A DNA stretch of 64,000 nt from Embleya hyalina (GTDB lineage: Bacteria > Actinomycetota > Actinomycetes > Streptomycetales > Streptomycetaceae). Position 1 is the first letter of the stretch. Each line of letters begins with the position of its first letter. The notes beneath the pieces are model-generated. The model searched no databases. It was not told the origin of the DNA and was given only the letters and a program-made list of their open reading frames with translations. Positions 1 through 8,403 of the stretch are shown here, one piece after another. Location: the NCBI RefSeq assembly GCF_003967355.1, contig NZ_BIFH01000013.1, positions 281,084-345,083 on the forward strand, written 5' to 3'. Position numbers and translations under genes: made by a program.

Positions 1-184
1 AAAGCGGTCGTCTCGTCGAAGGCTTCGAGTCTCGGAGCTCCGCACGCCGGCGGCGGCCCACGCCACGCCCCGGACCAATCCCGCACCAGGCCCCCGCAAC
101 CACAAGCACACCGCCGCCGAAAACCACCCCCCACCCTCGGCCGGACTTCGCCGGGCCAAGTCGTCGGTGACCGGGGTTGGGTGG
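1..184. other. Window edge, no recognisable gene
   Basis: GC-rich edge sequence. I see no convincing reading frame, start site or hairpin here. It lies just downstream of the minus-strand peptidase gene that ends at 185. Confidence 0.4.
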
Positions 185-1642
185 TTACTTGGTGAAGGCT
201 TGGCGGAGGTTGGCCAGTTCGTGGGCCAGGATGTCCTGGTCGGTGAGGGGGCCTCCTGCGGCCAAAGTGTTGGCGTCGATGTGTTGGAACTCGGGCATTT
301 GCATCGTGCCGCAGCAGGTGGAACGGTCCTGGTCCGCGCGTAGGCTGGGGGAGTTCCGGTCCGCCGGTTCGACGTTGGTCACCTCGTGGGTGCCGTCGCC
401 TGTGTAGTCGGGGTCGGTCAGGTTCAGGCGGCCCTCCAGGACCGCGTCGAGTGGGGTCGGGGAGACGACGACCTCGCGGAGCGCGAATCTGTTGCGCAGG
501 AACGTGCGGTGGTTTGCCGGGTCGTTGCGTTCGGCGGACAGGCGCAACATCCCGTTGACCACGTCGGCGTACGTTGCGTCGGTTGCGGGGGCGGCCACGA
601 TCGCGTCGAACAGTAGTTTGCAGAGGTGGTCGGCGACCTCGATGAGGACGATCGTGGGGTCCTTCGTTCGGGCCTGGCGGATGCGCTCGAACGCGTAGAT
701 GTCGGCGAGCGTGTCGTAGATTCCGCCGGTGAACACCTGCGAGATCGCGTGTACTTCGTTGCCGACCTCGCTCAGCTTGAGGTCGTTGTCGGCGTTGCGC
801 AGTCCGAACGGGAGCCCGAGGGCCCGGCCGAACTGTTCGGCGAGGGCGGACAGGAACTGGCGGGCGTGCAGGTCGGCCTTGGCCAGGGCGACCAGTGCCT
901 CGGCCTGGTCCGGCTGGGACAGGGCCAGGAAGATCGCGGTGAGGTCGCCGAAGGACTCGTGCAACCCGCCGGTCTGCGGGGTGTTGCCGCTGCTCAGCCA
1001 GCCGGGTTTGAGGCCGTCGAGGATGGAGTGTCCGGTCTCGTGCGCGACGATGTCCAGGGACCGGCACGTGAAGACCGGCGAAGTGCCGCCCTGGGGTGTG
1101 AAGAACAGGAACTTCAGTGCCTTGGCCGCCCGGCTGTAGAAGGCGTTGGCCCCGGATCCGGCTCGGGGGAAGACGGTCAGCCGGTCGATGTTGCCACCGA
1201 CGTTCCAGGCGAACGGGATCGGCGCGCCGTCGTTGTGTCGTTCGTACATCGACACGGTCTCGCGCACCACCGCGAAGGTGTGCGCGCAGTCGAACTCGGC
1301 GGTGTCCGGCTCGAATTCGAAGTCGCCGGTGGTGTTCCTGGCGACCGGGGTCACCCCGGGAAGCTCGGTCGAGACGCGGGCGTCGGTGGGGCCGTTGAGC
1401 ACGACCGTGGGTACGAACACCGACCGCACGGCCGGGTCGGCGACCGTCGGGTCCTGCTTGAAGATCCGGAACCGGTGGCCGGGAACCGGCGGCACCGGCA
1501 CCGGAATCGGCCGCGGCGCGGGCCGCGGGACCGGCTGCGGGATCGGCGCCGGCGCGGGATCCCCGGCGCGCGGCGCGGGGATCGACGGGGCGGGGATCGA
1601 GTCGGTCACAACCGCGCCGTGAACGCTCCGGGGAATCGGCAT
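185..1642 (-). CDS. Thermolysin-like zinc metallopeptidase (gluzincin)
   Basis: Putative zinc peptidase of about 485 residues. The metal site is visible as HETGH at about residues 201-205, with the third ligand Glu at about 229 in HESFGDLTAIF, the layout of the M4/M36 gluzincins. The first 70 residues are a Pro-rich low-complexity segment (PQPVPRPAPRPIPVPVPP) and no clear signal peptide is seen, so export is uncertain. I chose the ATG at 1642 because AGGAAGG lies 8 bases upstream; the frame stays open to 1807, but that extension is Arg-rich and looks non-coding. The substrate is unknown. The zinc-peptidase class is well supported by the motifs; the exact family is inference. Confidence 0.8.
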   Translation of the reverse strand: MPIPRSVHGAVVTDSIPAPSIPAPRAGDPAPAPIPQPVPRPAPRPIPVPVPPVPGHRFRIFKQDPTVADPAVRSVFVPTVVLNGPTDARVSTELPGVTPVARNTTGDFEFEPDTAEFDCAHTFAVVRETVSMYERHNDGAPIPFAWNVGGNIDRLTVFPRAGSGANAFYSRAAKALKFLFFTPQGGTSPVFTCRSLDIVAHETGHSILDGLKPGWLSSGNTPQTGGLHESFGDLTAIFLALSQPDQAEALVALAKADLHARQFLSALAEQFGRALGLPFGLRNADNDLKLSEVGNEVHAISQVFTGGIYDTLADIYAFERIRQARTKDPTIVLIEVADHLCKLLFDAIVAAPATDATYADVVNGMLRLSAERNDPANHRTFLRNRFALREVVVSPTPLDAVLEGRLNLTDPDYTGDGTHEVTNVEPADRNSPSLRADQDRSTCCGTMQMPEFQHIDANTLAAGGPLTDQDILAHELANLRQAFTK

Positions 1643-1833
1643 GTATCCCGCCTTCCTGCAACGCGACACGGCGCGTTGCCGCCTGCCGGTAAGGGCGACC
1701 ACGAAGAGCGGCACGGTTCGCCGCCGCCGCGGCACACCCGGGTACCCAGCAGACTCCGCCGGGTTCGCCGAATGGTCAATACAATGATTTACGCCGATTC
1801 GGGACACCGCCGGCGCACCCGAATTCGCCCTGG

Positions 1834-2472
1834 TTACACCCCTGTTGCGCCGGTCGTGGTGCCGATCCGGGCGGCCAGGCCGTCGAGGATCAGGCGTACG
1901 CCGTAGCGGAAACGCGCCGCGGAGTCGGTGGCCGTCAGGGCGTCGAGCGCGGGGCCGACGTCGGGGTATTCGCGGGCGTCGATGTCGACGGTATGTTCCT
2001 CCCAGACGCCCCGGGCGACGAGTTCGTCGCGCGCCTGCTCCTCGATGGTGTGGCCGAACACGAAGTGCAGCAGGGCGAACGCGGCGAGGGCGGCCTCCTC
2101 GCGCGGAGCCCCGGCGGCGATCACCGCCCGGATGGCGACCTGGCCGACCCGCAGCGTGTTGGGTTCGCGCACGTAGGTGCCGGAGACGACCCGAGCGCCG
2201 TCGCGGTGGGACATCAGCGCGGCGCGCAGCCGCCAGGCCAACTCCGCCAGCCGATCCAGTCCCGGTCGGTCGGGATCGACGTCGCCGACGCCCTCCATCA
2301 GCCGCTCGGACATCGCGTCCAACAGTGCCTGCTTGTGCGCGAAGTGCCAGTAGAGGGCGCTCGGTTGCACGCCGAGCACACCGGCGAGCCGACGCATCGT
2401 CAGCTTGTCGAGGCCATCCGTCTCGAGCATGGCCATGGCCCCGGCGAGCACGTCCGAGCGGTGTAGGCGCAC
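1834..2472 (-). CDS. TetR-family transcriptional repressor
   Basis: Protein of 212 residues. The N-terminal TetR helix-turn-helix is clear: LDKLTMRRLAGVLGVQPSALYWHFAHK at about residues 20-46 contains the conserved SALYWHF turn. The C-terminal half resembles the TetR_C (tetracycline-repressor type) ligand domain. It starts at GTG 2472 with GAAGGGA upstream. It is divergent from an FAD monooxygenase gene across 114 bases that hold a 33-bp palindrome, so it most likely represses that gene and itself and is released by a substrate of the enzyme. The ligand is unknown. Confidence 0.9.
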   Translation of the reverse strand: MRLHRSDVLAGAMAMLETDGLDKLTMRRLAGVLGVQPSALYWHFAHKQALLDAMSERLMEGVGDVDPDRPGLDRLAELAWRLRAALMSHRDGARVVSGTYVREPNTLRVGQVAIRAVIAAGAPREEAALAAFALLHFVFGHTIEEQARDELVARGVWEEHTVDIDAREYPDVGPALDALTATDSAARFRYGVRLILDGLAARIGTTTGATGV

Positions 2473-2522
2473 CCTGTCGATCCCTTCGTCACCGTGTTGA
2501 CACGTACCGCCACCCTACCTAA

Positions 2523-2555
2523 CCTGAACACTGTTCTACATGAACACCGTTCAGG
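2523..2555. promoter_or_regulatory. Palindromic TetR operator between regulator and monooxygenase
   Basis: A 33-bp imperfect palindrome starts CCTGAAC and ends GTTCAGG. Inside it are two copies of a TGAACAC-type dyad: TGAACACTGTTCT at 2525-2537 and TGAACACCGTTCA at 2541-2553. The position between divergent TetR and monooxygenase genes, 32 bases before the ATG at 2587, is that of an autoregulatory operator. Binding by the adjacent TetR is inferred. Confidence 0.75.
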
Positions 2556-2586
2556 TCTATCGGACCTCGGAGAACGAGGAGAACCC

Positions 2587-3837
2587 ATGGAGAACCGCAA
2601 CGTGCTCGTCGTCGGTGCGAGCGTGGCCGGGCCCGCGCTCGCCTACTGGCTGCATCGATACGGCTTCGACGTCACCGTCGCCGAGCGCGCGCCCGCGCCG
2701 CGGCTGGGTGGGCAGGCCGTGGATATCCGGGGTGTCGCCCGCGAGGCCGTCGAGCGGATGGGCCTGGCCGCCGAGATCCGGCGCGCCCACACCGGTGCGC
2801 GTGGTCTGGCGTTCGTCGACGCCGCCGGGCGCAGTACCGCCACCGTGCCGGCCGACCTGCTCGGCCACTCCGGTGGTGCGGTCGCCGAGATCGAGATCAC
2901 GCGCGGCGACCTGGTTCGCATCCTGCACGAGGCCACCCGCGCGGACACCGAATACGTCTTCGGCGACGGCGTGATCGGCCTCGATCAGGACGACGACGGC
3001 GTCACGGCACACTTCGCCGGCGGCGCCGATCGCAGGTTCGACCTGGTTGTCGGTGCCGACGGGTTGCACTCCGCTGTGCGGGCCGCGGTCTTCGGGCCGG
3101 AATCGTCGTACGTGCGGCCGCTCGGCTCACACCTCGCGATCTTCGCCACGCGCAGCCCCGTGCCGCTCGACGGCTGGTGGAAGTTGTACAGCGACCCGGT
3201 GCGCGGCGGTGCGCGGACGGCGGGCCTGTACCCGATCGGCGTGGACGGCGAGGCTCGCGCGATGTTCTTCTTCGACGCGCCGCCCCCGGAGTTCGACCGG
3301 CACGACGCGGTGGCCGGGCGGGAGTTCGTCGCCGACCGGTTCCGGGGCGCGGGTTGGGTCGTGCCCGCGCTGTTGGATGCCATGTGGGACGCGCCGGACT
3401 TCCATCTCGACGCGGCGAGCCGGGTGTACATGCGGCGCTGGTCGAAGGGCCGCGTCGTGCTGGCCGGTGACGCGGCGCACTGTCCCGCGCCGCTGTCCGG
3501 CATGGGTACCAGCCTCGCCTTGGTCGGCGCGTACGTTCTCGCCGGCGAACTCGCGAGCGCGGGCGGCGAGTACCGCACGGCGTTCGCCCGCTACCGGCAC
3601 GAGATGGCCGACTACGTCGAGCGCGGCCAACGTCTCGCGCTCGACAACATCCCGGCGATCCTGCCCGGGAGCCGGACCGCGGTGTGGGTACGCGATCGCA
3701 CCACGCGCATGTTGCCGTGGACGCGGCATCTGCCGCGCCTGCCCTGGGCGGGCGGCGACGGGACGGACGAGGCCGCGAGCGCGCTCACGCTCCGGGACTA
3801 CGCGAAGCGGACGCGCCCGGTGGAGCGGACGGGCTGA
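2587..3837 (+). CDS. FAD-dependent monooxygenase (PHBH/TetX-like)
   Basis: Class A flavoprotein monooxygenase of 416 residues. The Rossmann dinucleotide motif is VVGASVAGPALAYWL near residues 7-21; DLVVGADGLHSAVR near 155 is the DG motif; VVLAGDAAHCPAPLSGMGTS near 293 is the GD motif that binds FAD ribityl and caps the active site. Such enzymes hydroxylate aromatic or polyketide substrates with NAD(P)H and O2, and some inactivate antibiotics (TetX type). The ATG at 2587 is preceded by GAGGAG. The divergent TetR gene and shared operator suggest induction by its substrate, possibly as a resistance or detoxification unit (inference). Confidence 0.9.
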   Translation: MENRNVLVVGASVAGPALAYWLHRYGFDVTVAERAPAPRLGGQAVDIRGVAREAVERMGLAAEIRRAHTGARGLAFVDAAGRSTATVPADLLGHSGGAVAEIEITRGDLVRILHEATRADTEYVFGDGVIGLDQDDDGVTAHFAGGADRRFDLVVGADGLHSAVRAAVFGPESSYVRPLGSHLAIFATRSPVPLDGWWKLYSDPVRGGARTAGLYPIGVDGEARAMFFFDAPPPEFDRHDAVAGREFVADRFRGAGWVVPALLDAMWDAPDFHLDAASRVYMRRWSKGRVVLAGDAAHCPAPLSGMGTSLALVGAYVLAGELASAGGEYRTAFARYRHEMADYVERGQRLALDNIPAILPGSRTAVWVRDRTTRMLPWTRHLPRLPWAGGDGTDEAASALTLRDYAKRTRPVERTG

Positions 3838-3879
3838 ACCGCGCAGGGTGGGAGGCCCTGTTCCGGCCCGGCGCGGTCA
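3835..3879. terminator. Convergent-gene terminator hairpin
   Basis: TGAACCGCGC at 3835-3844 pairs with GCGCGGTCA at 3871-3879 with one bulged base. The arms contain the stop codons of the two convergent genes, so it probably ends transcription from both sides. Confidence 0.5.
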
Positions 3880-4545
3880 GGGAGTCGCGGGGCGTGCGTG
3901 GCGATCGAGGAAGGCTTCGACGAGGGCGTCGGTGTAGGCGTCGTCGATCGGCTCGTCGGTGACCAGGACGCGGTAGTAGAGCGGGCCCACCAGTCGGTCC
4001 GTCTCGCCGGCGATGTCGAGGTCGGCGGGCAACCGGCCGTCGGCGATGGCGCGTTCCAGGGCGAGGCGGTCGCGTCGGCGTTGCGCGTCGAGCCACTTGG
4101 CACGGAAGTCGCGGCCGAACGCCGGATCGTGCTGGGCCTGGGCGATCAGCGCGCGAAAGACCGCGCCGGAGTCGGACTTCGCGAGGAAGTACGCGAGCCG
4201 GCGCAGGTATTCGCGCAGGTCGCGGGCGAGGTCTCCGGTGTCGGGCATCGTCAGGTCCTCGGCGGCGTCCTCGAGGAAGGCGTCCATCAGCACGTCGGTC
4301 TTGGTGCTCCACCACCGGTAGATGGTCTGCTTGGCCACCCCGGCGCGGGCGGCGATGCCCTCCATCGTGACGCCGGCGAAGCCCTTCTCGACGAGCAGGT
4401 CGTCGGCCGCCTCGATCACCGCCAGGCGGGCTCGTTCGCTGCGTCCGTGTCGGTTGCCGTGGTGCTGTCGAGCCGATCCGCCGGGGGCATCCGATCCGCC
4501 GACGGTGGTGGTGCGGGCGTCGGCACCCGGTGTCCTCGATGTCAT
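3877..4545 (-). CDS. TetR-family transcriptional regulator
   Basis: Protein of 222 residues with a 40-residue flexible His/Arg-rich N-terminal extension, then a canonical TetR HTH (FAGVTMEGIAARAGVAKQTIYRWW, about residues 55-78). The C-terminal part fits the TetR_C domains of actinobacterial regulators. The ATG at 4545 follows GAGGAGG. It is divergent from an O-methyltransferase-like gene with a perfect 11-base-arm palindrome between them, so it is most likely the repressor of that gene. The ligand is not predictable. Confidence 0.88.
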   Translation of the reverse strand: MTSRTPGADARTTTVGGSDAPGGSARQHHGNRHGRSERARLAVIEAADDLLVEKGFAGVTMEGIAARAGVAKQTIYRWWSTKTDVLMDAFLEDAAEDLTMPDTGDLARDLREYLRRLAYFLAKSDSGAVFRALIAQAQHDPAFGRDFRAKWLDAQRRRDRLALERAIADGRLPADLDIAGETDRLVGPLYYRVLVTDEPIDDAYTDALVEAFLDRHARPATP

Positions 4546-4589
4546 CTCGCCTCCTCGGGTCGAGGGTATTGCATCCGGGAAAGGCCGCT

Positions 4590-4617
4590 AGCGTAGACGC
4601 TACGTTGCGTCTACGCT
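4590..4617. promoter_or_regulatory. Perfect inverted-repeat TetR operator
   Basis: AGCGTAGACGC at 4590-4600 and GCGTCTACGCT at 4607-4617 are exact reverse complements separated by TACGTT. The site ends 7 bases before the methyltransferase ATG at 4625 and lies 44 bases upstream of the TetR start, so a bound dimer would block both promoters or the initiation region of the enzyme gene. Confidence 0.8.
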
Positions 4618-4624
4618 GAGTGGC

Positions 4625-5275
4625 ATGACATTCACTCACACGCTCGCCGACCCCCGCATCCGTACCGCCCTCGACCGGATGTTCGGACTGGCCGAGCGCG
4701 ACGACGCCATCGCCGCGACACTGCCCGCCGGCTACGCCTCGATGTCGGCCCACGAGAAGGCCGACGCCGCCGCGGGGATCCACATGCCGATCTCCGCCGC
4801 GGGCGGTGTGCTGCTCTACAACCTGCTCCGGGCCACCCGCCCGACCACGGTGGTCGAGTTCGGCATGTCGTTCGGGATCTCCACGCTGCACCTGGCCGCG
4901 GCCCTGCGGGACAACGGCGCGGGACGCGTGTTCACCACGGAACTCAGCAAGGAGAAGATCGCCGCGGCCCGCGGCACCTTCGCCGAGACCGGCGTGGACG
5001 ACCTGATCACCGTGCTGGAGGGGGATGCCCTGGACACGCTCGCCGCACTGGAGGCGCCCGCCGACTTCGTGCTGCTCGACGGCTGGAAGGACCTGTGCCT
5101 GCCGGTGCTGCGCCTGCTGGAGCCGCGCCTGCGGCCGGGCACGCTCGTGGTGGCCGACGACATCGACCAGAGCTCGATGCGGCCGTACCTGGACTACGTA
5201 CGTGACTCGGGCAACGGCTACGAGAGTGTGAGCTTCCCGGTCGAGGACGGGATGGAGATCAGCTGTCGCCTGTGA
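4625..5275 (+). CDS. SAM-dependent O-methyltransferase family protein
   Basis: Methyltransferase of 216 residues resembling the O-methyltransferase family 3 / CmcI-like group. VVEFGMSFGISTLHLAAAL at about residues 77-95 is the SAM-binding Gly-rich loop, and VLLDGWKDLCLPVLRLLEPRLRPG near 147-170 corresponds to motif II with the acidic residue that often binds metal and catechol. No clear ribosome binding site precedes ATG 4625, and the operator abuts the start, so the transcript may be nearly leaderless. The substrate is unknown. Regulation by the divergent TetR is inferred from the palindrome. Confidence 0.85.
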   Translation: MTFTHTLADPRIRTALDRMFGLAERDDAIAATLPAGYASMSAHEKADAAAGIHMPISAAGGVLLYNLLRATRPTTVVEFGMSFGISTLHLAAALRDNGAGRVFTTELSKEKIAAARGTFAETGVDDLITVLEGDALDTLAALEAPADFVLLDGWKDLCLPVLRLLEPRLRPGTLVVADDIDQSSMRPYLDYVRDSGNGYESVSFPVEDGMEISCRL

Positions 5276-5522
5276 CGGGGCGGAGCCGGGTGCGGCGATA
5301 GGGGGCGCGGCGGCCGGGGCCGAGGGCCCGAGGGTCAGCCGAATCGCGTGCGAGGGGTGGGTTGTCGCGCGCGATTCGGCCTATCGGTCGCGCCGGGCGG
5401 TTTCTAGACTCCCCATGGGTTCCACCGGGATCGTGGGGCGGCAGGCCGATTTCCGGCCGCGGCCCCGGGCGTCGACGCGGGTGTTCGACCCGTTCATTCG
5501 CCATGCCATCCAGGGGGACACC

Positions 5523-6221
5523 GTGCGCGTCCGGAGGTCGGATCGCACGTCCCGACGGGCGCTCGTGCCGCCGCCGATCCCGCTCGCACCGGGAACGCGG
5601 CCGGAGGAGTACCAGCCCTTCGGGTACGGCGGACCCGTGGCTCCCGATGAATGGGGCCGCCACGGCGGAGACTTCGTCGATCGGGAGCGGGGGTCTCGGG
5701 GGAGGCTCGTGCTCGCGGCGTTGCTCCTGATCGCCGGCGCCGTCGTCGCCACCGTCCTGTTGACCGGTGGTGACGACTCCGCCGACGCGGCGGCGCCACC
5801 CGGACCGGGCACCTCGGGGGCGCCCGGCCCGGGGGCGTCCGGCGGCGTGAGTCCGGTGACCGGCGAACTGCTTGCCGCCTATCAGCCGCAGCAGGTGACC
5901 AGACAGGCCGTCGAGGGCGGGATCCGGGTGACCTGGCGAGCACCCGCGCGCACCGACGGGATCGCGGGATACCTGGCCATCGCGCAGAGTCCGTCCGGCA
6001 CCTACCAAAAGACCGCGTTCCCGGCGACGAACACGCTGGACGCCATGCTCTCGGGGGACCCGGTGACCGCCGATTCGTGCGTGATCGTGGTGACGGTGAT
6101 CGACGGAACACCCGGGATGAAGGTGGCACCGGGCGGGCTGGTGTGCGCGACCGGCGGGCCGGGGGCGCCCGGATCGGTGCCGCCGTCCGCCGCGACGAGG
6201 AAACCGGAATCCAAGCCCTGA
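5523..6221 (+). CDS. Single-pass membrane protein with an FnIII-like extracellular domain
   Basis: No family recognised. About 232 residues: a cytoplasmic Arg/Pro-rich tail of about 60 residues, one transmembrane helix (LVLAALLLIAGAVVATVLL, about 66-84), a Gly/Pro linker, then about 95 residues that look like a fibronectin-III-type beta sandwich (IRVTWRAPARTDGIAGYLA, two Cys late in the domain). I chose GTG 5523 because AGGGGGA lies just upstream; the same frame is open to ATG 5415, which has no ribosome binding site. It is followed 145 bases later by an unassigned two-domain protein and a kinase, perhaps one operon. Function is unknown. Confidence 0.65.
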   Translation: MRVRRSDRTSRRALVPPPIPLAPGTRPEEYQPFGYGGPVAPDEWGRHGGDFVDRERGSRGRLVLAALLLIAGAVVATVLLTGGDDSADAAAPPGPGTSGAPGPGASGGVSPVTGELLAAYQPQQVTRQAVEGGIRVTWRAPARTDGIAGYLAIAQSPSGTYQKTAFPATNTLDAMLSGDPVTADSCVIVVTVIDGTPGMKVAPGGLVCATGGPGAPGSVPPSAATRKPESKP

Positions 6222-6366
6222 CCGAAATCGCGACCGAACCCGATGTCGACGCCGCGACGCCGTCGCCGACGCCCGGATCGGCACCGCCGGACCGTGCCGC
6301 CCGAGCCGTCCGCCCACACCGCGCCTCGTGCCCGTGCATGCGCTTCGCCTGACCGAAGGAGCCCTC

Positions 6367-8226
6367 GTGACCGGTCGTTCCACTCCTTCCGTGGTGCCCG
6401 CGTGGCCCGTCGTCCGCATCGAACTGTCGACGGACGGCAGGGTCCGGGTGGACGGGACCGAGGTCGCGGTGCCGCCGGGCGTCGACCCCCGCGCGACCGC
6501 GCTGGAGGCCGCCGCGGCGACCGCACGTCTCCTGCGCCGTCCGGTGCGGGTCGCCGCCGTCGAGCCGGACGGCACCCTGTTCCCGCTCATCGTCACCGGG
6601 AGCGGCGAGGCGACCGCGGCGAACGACCCGGTCGCCTCGCCACACAAGCGGCGCTCGCGCCCCGGCCGACGCAGGCGCGACCCAGAGGCCCCCACCTCAC
6701 CGGTCCGGGGGTTCGGCGAACCGAGCGGGCCGACGGCCGTGTTCGGCGCTCCCGAAGCCCCGACGCGGGGCACCTCGGCCGAGTGGGGAGCCGAACCGAC
6801 ACCCACACCGATGGCCCCGGAGGACCTCGCACCACCGACGACGGACCTCCCACCGCCGAAGGCGGAAACCCCACCGACGCCGACGGCCACGCCCTCGCCT
6901 GCGACGGCGATGCCCACGCCCGCACCGACGCCCGCGTCCGCGTCCGCGACGTCCACGCCCCTGCCTGCGACGGGGATGCCCATGCCCGGACCGACGCCCG
7001 CGTCCGCGACGGCGACGCCCACGTCCGTGCCCGCGACGGGGTTGTCCGCGTCGATGTCCGCGCCCGTGACAGGGGAGTCCGCACCGACGCCCGCGTCAGC
7101 GTCAGCGATGGCGACGCCCACGCCTGCGATGTCGACGCCTGCGCCCACGCCTGCGATGTCGACGCCTGCGCCCACGCTTGCGATGGCGATGCCCATGCCC
7201 GGACCGACGCCCGCGTCCGCGACGGCGACGCCCACGTCCGTGCCCGCGACGGGGATGCCCGCGCCGATGCCCGCGCCTGTGACAGGGGAGTCCGCGCCGG
7301 TGGTGGCGCCTGGACCCGCGTCGACGGCGGCGCCCATGCCCCCGTCTGCGACGGGGATGCCGACGCCCGCGTCCGCGACGGGGTTGTCCGCGCCGATGTC
7401 CGCGCCCGTGACTGGGATGTCCGCGCCGGTGGTGGCGCCTGGGCCCGCGCCGACGGCGGCGACGCCTGCGCCCGTGTCGATGTCCGCGTCCGGGACGGGG
7501 ATGTCCGCGCCCGTGTCGGCCGTGGGTCGGCAGGCAGGGTCGGTGGTCGGTTCGGGTGCGGGGGCGGCCGCCGGTTCGGCTGCGCCTGAGGCGTCCGCGT
7601 CCGCCTCGGCTTCGGTGGCCGCTTCGGGGTTGCCCGAGGTGGCCCCGTCCGCGTTCCCGGAGGATTCGGCGCGCGCCGCCTCCGCCGAGGGAACCTCGAC
7701 CGGTTCGGAGGTGCCCTCCTGGCAGCCGCCGGGTCGGCGTACCGCGCCTGTGGCCGAGCCGGCCGTATTGCGACCGCCCGCTCCCGGGCCAGCCGATGCG
7801 CCGAAGCCGACCGTCGAACAGGCCCGGACCGTGGCCGAGATCGCGCGGTCGCTGCGCGCCGGCGATGGTGAGCGGGCGATGACGCTGGCCGCCGCCCTCG
7901 ATGCGACCGTCGAGGCGGGCACCGACCAGCGGGCCGTGCCCGCCGCGCGTGAGGTGCACGCGTATGTGGCGCTGATGACCGATCGGCCGGGACTCGCGGT
8001 GGAGTTGTACGCCGATGCCGCGCCGGCCTGGGTCGGCCGGCCCGAGGAGACCGCCCGGATGGCCAGGAACGCGCACTACTCGTGGTTGCGCGTCGCCGAG
8101 CCGCGGTCCGCGTACGATCTCGGCGAGGTCGTACTGCGCGCGTACGCGACCCTGCCCGACGACCCCGGGCGTGAGGCGGTCCGCGACCGGATGCGCGCGT
8201 TGCGCTCGCGGCTGTCCGACGGGTAG
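6367..8226 (+). CDS. Unassigned two-domain protein, paralogue A (long Pro/Ala linker)
   Basis: No named family recognised. About 619 residues in three parts: an N-terminal 80-residue domain (VVRIELSTDGRVRVDG ... PVRVAAVEPDGTLFPLIV), about 390 residues of low-complexity Pro/Ala/Thr/Ser/Met repeats, and a helical C-terminal domain of about 130 residues (AAREVHAYVALMTDRPGLAV ... ARMARNAHYSWLRV). The two end domains recur in genes at 14332-15243 and 19741-20595 with much shorter linkers. GTG 6367 follows GAAGGAG at 6355-6361. It lies directly upstream of a membrane Ser/Thr kinase, so a role as kinase substrate or partner is possible (inference). Confidence 0.75.
   Translation: MTGRSTPSVVPAWPVVRIELSTDGRVRVDGTEVAVPPGVDPRATALEAAAATARLLRRPVRVAAVEPDGTLFPLIVTGSGEATAANDPVASPHKRRSRPGRRRRDPEAPTSPVRGFGEPSGPTAVFGAPEAPTRGTSAEWGAEPTPTPMAPEDLAPPTTDLPPPKAETPPTPTATPSPATAMPTPAPTPASASATSTPLPATGMPMPGPTPASATATPTSVPATGLSASMSAPVTGESAPTPASASAMATPTPAMSTPAPTPAMSTPAPTLAMAMPMPGPTPASATATPTSVPATGMPAPMPAPVTGESAPVVAPGPASTAAPMPPSATGMPTPASATGLSAPMSAPVTGMSAPVVAPGPAPTAATPAPVSMSASGTGMSAPVSAVGRQAGSVVGSGAGAAAGSAAPEASASASASVAASGLPEVAPSAFPEDSARAASAEGTSTGSEVPSWQPPGRRTAPVAEPAVLRPPAPGPADAPKPTVEQARTVAEIARSLRAGDGERAMTLAAALDATVEAGTDQRAVPAAREVHAYVALMTDRPGLAVELYADAAPAWVGRPEETARMARNAHYSWLRVAEPRSAYDLGEVVLRAYATLPDDPGREAVRDRMRALRSRLSDG
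6900..7530 (+). repeat. In-frame low-complexity repeat tract coding a Pro/Ala/Thr linker
   Basis: The tract holds degenerate 9-base-type units of the form GCGACGGGGATGCCC. Two exact 66-bp copies lie at 6976-7041 and 7189-7254, offset by 213 bases (71 codons), and an exact 27-bp tandem pair lies at 7123-7149 and 7150-7176. All offsets are multiples of three, so expansion or contraction keeps the frame. Confidence 0.85.
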
Positions 8227-8403
8227 CCCGAAGGCGCCCCCCGACGTGCCCCCGGAACCTCTGCGGAACGCCCCGGCGCGGCCCCGGAACCCGCGTCGTC
8301 CCGATCGCGTGAGGGCGACGATCCGGATTGCGTTCGCAAACCCGGGGCTACCCACGGGTAATGGGGTGGGGAGGAGCCGTGACCCCTGCGCTAGGGTGAC
8401 GCC

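Noticed and set aside
6900-7530. Possible CRISPR array
   Set aside because: The repeats are in-frame, degenerate and contiguous with no unique spacers. They encode a Pro/Ala linker.
5259-7922. Minus-strand 887-codon frame rich in GADIPVTG-type repeats
   Set aside because: It is the antisense of the repeat tract of paralogue A and the membrane protein. It has no ribosome binding site and no non-repetitive domain, and the plus-strand proteins have recognisable conserved parts.
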